Assembly: GCA_013399015.1 (NCBI GenBank)
Contig: VWZX01009971.1
Span: 62,001 to 126,000, forward strand
Source: Galbula dea
Taxonomy: Eukaryota; Chordata; Aves; Piciformes; Galbulidae
DNA: 64,000 nt
Direction of reading: 5' to 3'
Shown here piece by piece: positions 63,215 to 64,000 of this stretch. Both the position numbers and the translations under genes were made by a program. How positions within the stretch are numbered: position 1 is the first letter of the stretch; each line of letters starts with the position of its first letter. The notes beneath the pieces were generated by a model, which had not been told where the DNA came from, searched no databases, and saw nothing but the letters and a program-made list of their open reading frames with translations.

Positions 63215-64000
63215 CATGTTCCATTCACCCCTCCAATCTTTATTCTGGAGCTGAAGTTCTTTCAGCCTTACATTCAGCACCACACCTAACTTTGGGTCCT
63301 CTGCCTACTAGCAAATATCTCAGCTGTTTAAGCATTCAAACTCTTCATACATCTGGGAAAACTAGATTTCTAGAAATGAGGTCTACAGGAGCCAGCTCAG
63401 CACATCACTTCTCAGCTTTCCAGTCCGCCAGTTCCAGACAAAAACCCAGAAATTAGCCTAACATGTTGGAAGCCAGACCTGCTCCATTAAGACCTGATTT
63501 TCCATATAAAGAAATAAGAGCACACACAATGCCATGCAAGTCTAGTTAGCCTGGCACTTCCAGGAAATATCAGGCTTACTGAACACATGCTGTGCTTTTG
63601 ATTAAATCATGGACCGCAAATCCCATGCTGATTTACTGCAGATGTACCATGGAGCTGACCTACAGATATGCTGCAGAAACACTGAAGTATTTCCAGACAC
63701 CAGGCAGTTACCATGGTACCTGGAAGAACACATCACCCAGACCATCCTGACTGTCAGACCTCTGAAGTACCTTAGGTACCTGAGGTAAAATATTGGATAC
63801 TTGGTCTTCATTCGAATGATGACTCATGCCCCTGACCAGGAAGGGCCTTCTGAAAAACAACCAAGTGCCCTTAGGTTAGCACTCACTAGTCCACTTTCAA
63901 AAGAACGTTTGGACAGGGCTGTCATCTGCAGAAACAGAAGAAAGCATGTCCCATTCAGCTACCATGAAGAACAGTGAAAGGGTCCAACAAAATTGATATG
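63215..64000. other. Noncoding unique sequence
   Basis: No gene recognised. A 20-bp self-complementary sequence with one wobble position lies at 63768-63787 (TACCTTAGG/TACCTGAGGTA), and a TACCATGGTA palindrome at 63710-63719. Confidence 0.6.

Noticed and set aside
1..64000. CRISPR arrays, prokaryotic operons or a new defence system
   Set aside because: No regularly spaced direct repeats, no long coding frames and no ribosome binding sites. The repeat content shows a vertebrate, most likely a bird.

Overview
The window looks like a gene-poor, AT-rich intergenic or deep intronic stretch of a bird genome. The evidence for a bird is direct. Several CR1 LINE copies are present, one of them ending in the avian CR1 3' signature (two tandem ATTCTATG octamers at 35875-35890). 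A 735-bp solo LTR of avian ERVL type lies at 51965-52699, flanked by a 5-bp target-site duplication. There are no bacterial-type genes, operons, CRISPR arrays, tRNA or rRNA genes that I can support. Nearly all open reading frames are short chance frames, and only the CR1 reverse-transcriptase remnants have clear protein homology.

Layout. 1-14.5 kb is mostly unique noncoding DNA. It holds a block at 7890-8350 that resembles a conserved regulatory element and contains a long, almost perfectly paired hairpin at 8038-8114. 14.5-15.8 kb holds two old CR1-type LINE ends, a small perfect hairpin and a tRNA-like SINE remnant. 15.8-34 kb is largely unique, with a probable old LINE piece at 17.8-18.2 kb, a second regulatory-looking block at 19.6-19.8 kb, an orphan exon-like open segment at 27212-27361 (minus strand), a CR1 tail at 28.1 kb and an ancient CR1/L3-like LINE relic at 29.9-30.6 kb. 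34.2-37.7 kb holds the two longest CR1 copies, arranged tail to tail. The second carries the only assembly gap (61 N). 38-52 kb is unique DNA apart from a CR1 tail at 46.0-46.4 kb and the only CpG-rich island (49741-50100). After the solo LTR, 52.7-64 kb is again mostly unique, with a degenerate CR1 end, an old inverted-repeat DNA element at 57.8 kb and a 39-bp CR1 scrap inside a local duplication at 63.1 kb.

How it fits together. No pathway or operon is encoded here. The window is a record of repeat insertions of different ages: archaic amniote-type LINEs and a SINE-like piece, then avian CR1s, then a solo LTR with an intact target duplication. These sit in a background that may carry distal regulatory elements. 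The most interesting candidates are the minus-strand hairpin at 8038-8114 (possible microRNA precursor), the isolated CpG island with its regulatory-looking neighbour, and the unexplained exon-like segment at 27.2 kb. All three are inferences from sequence and need conservation or transcript data. Repeat family assignments are from recognition of consensus features, not from a database search, and their boundaries are approximate unless stated.
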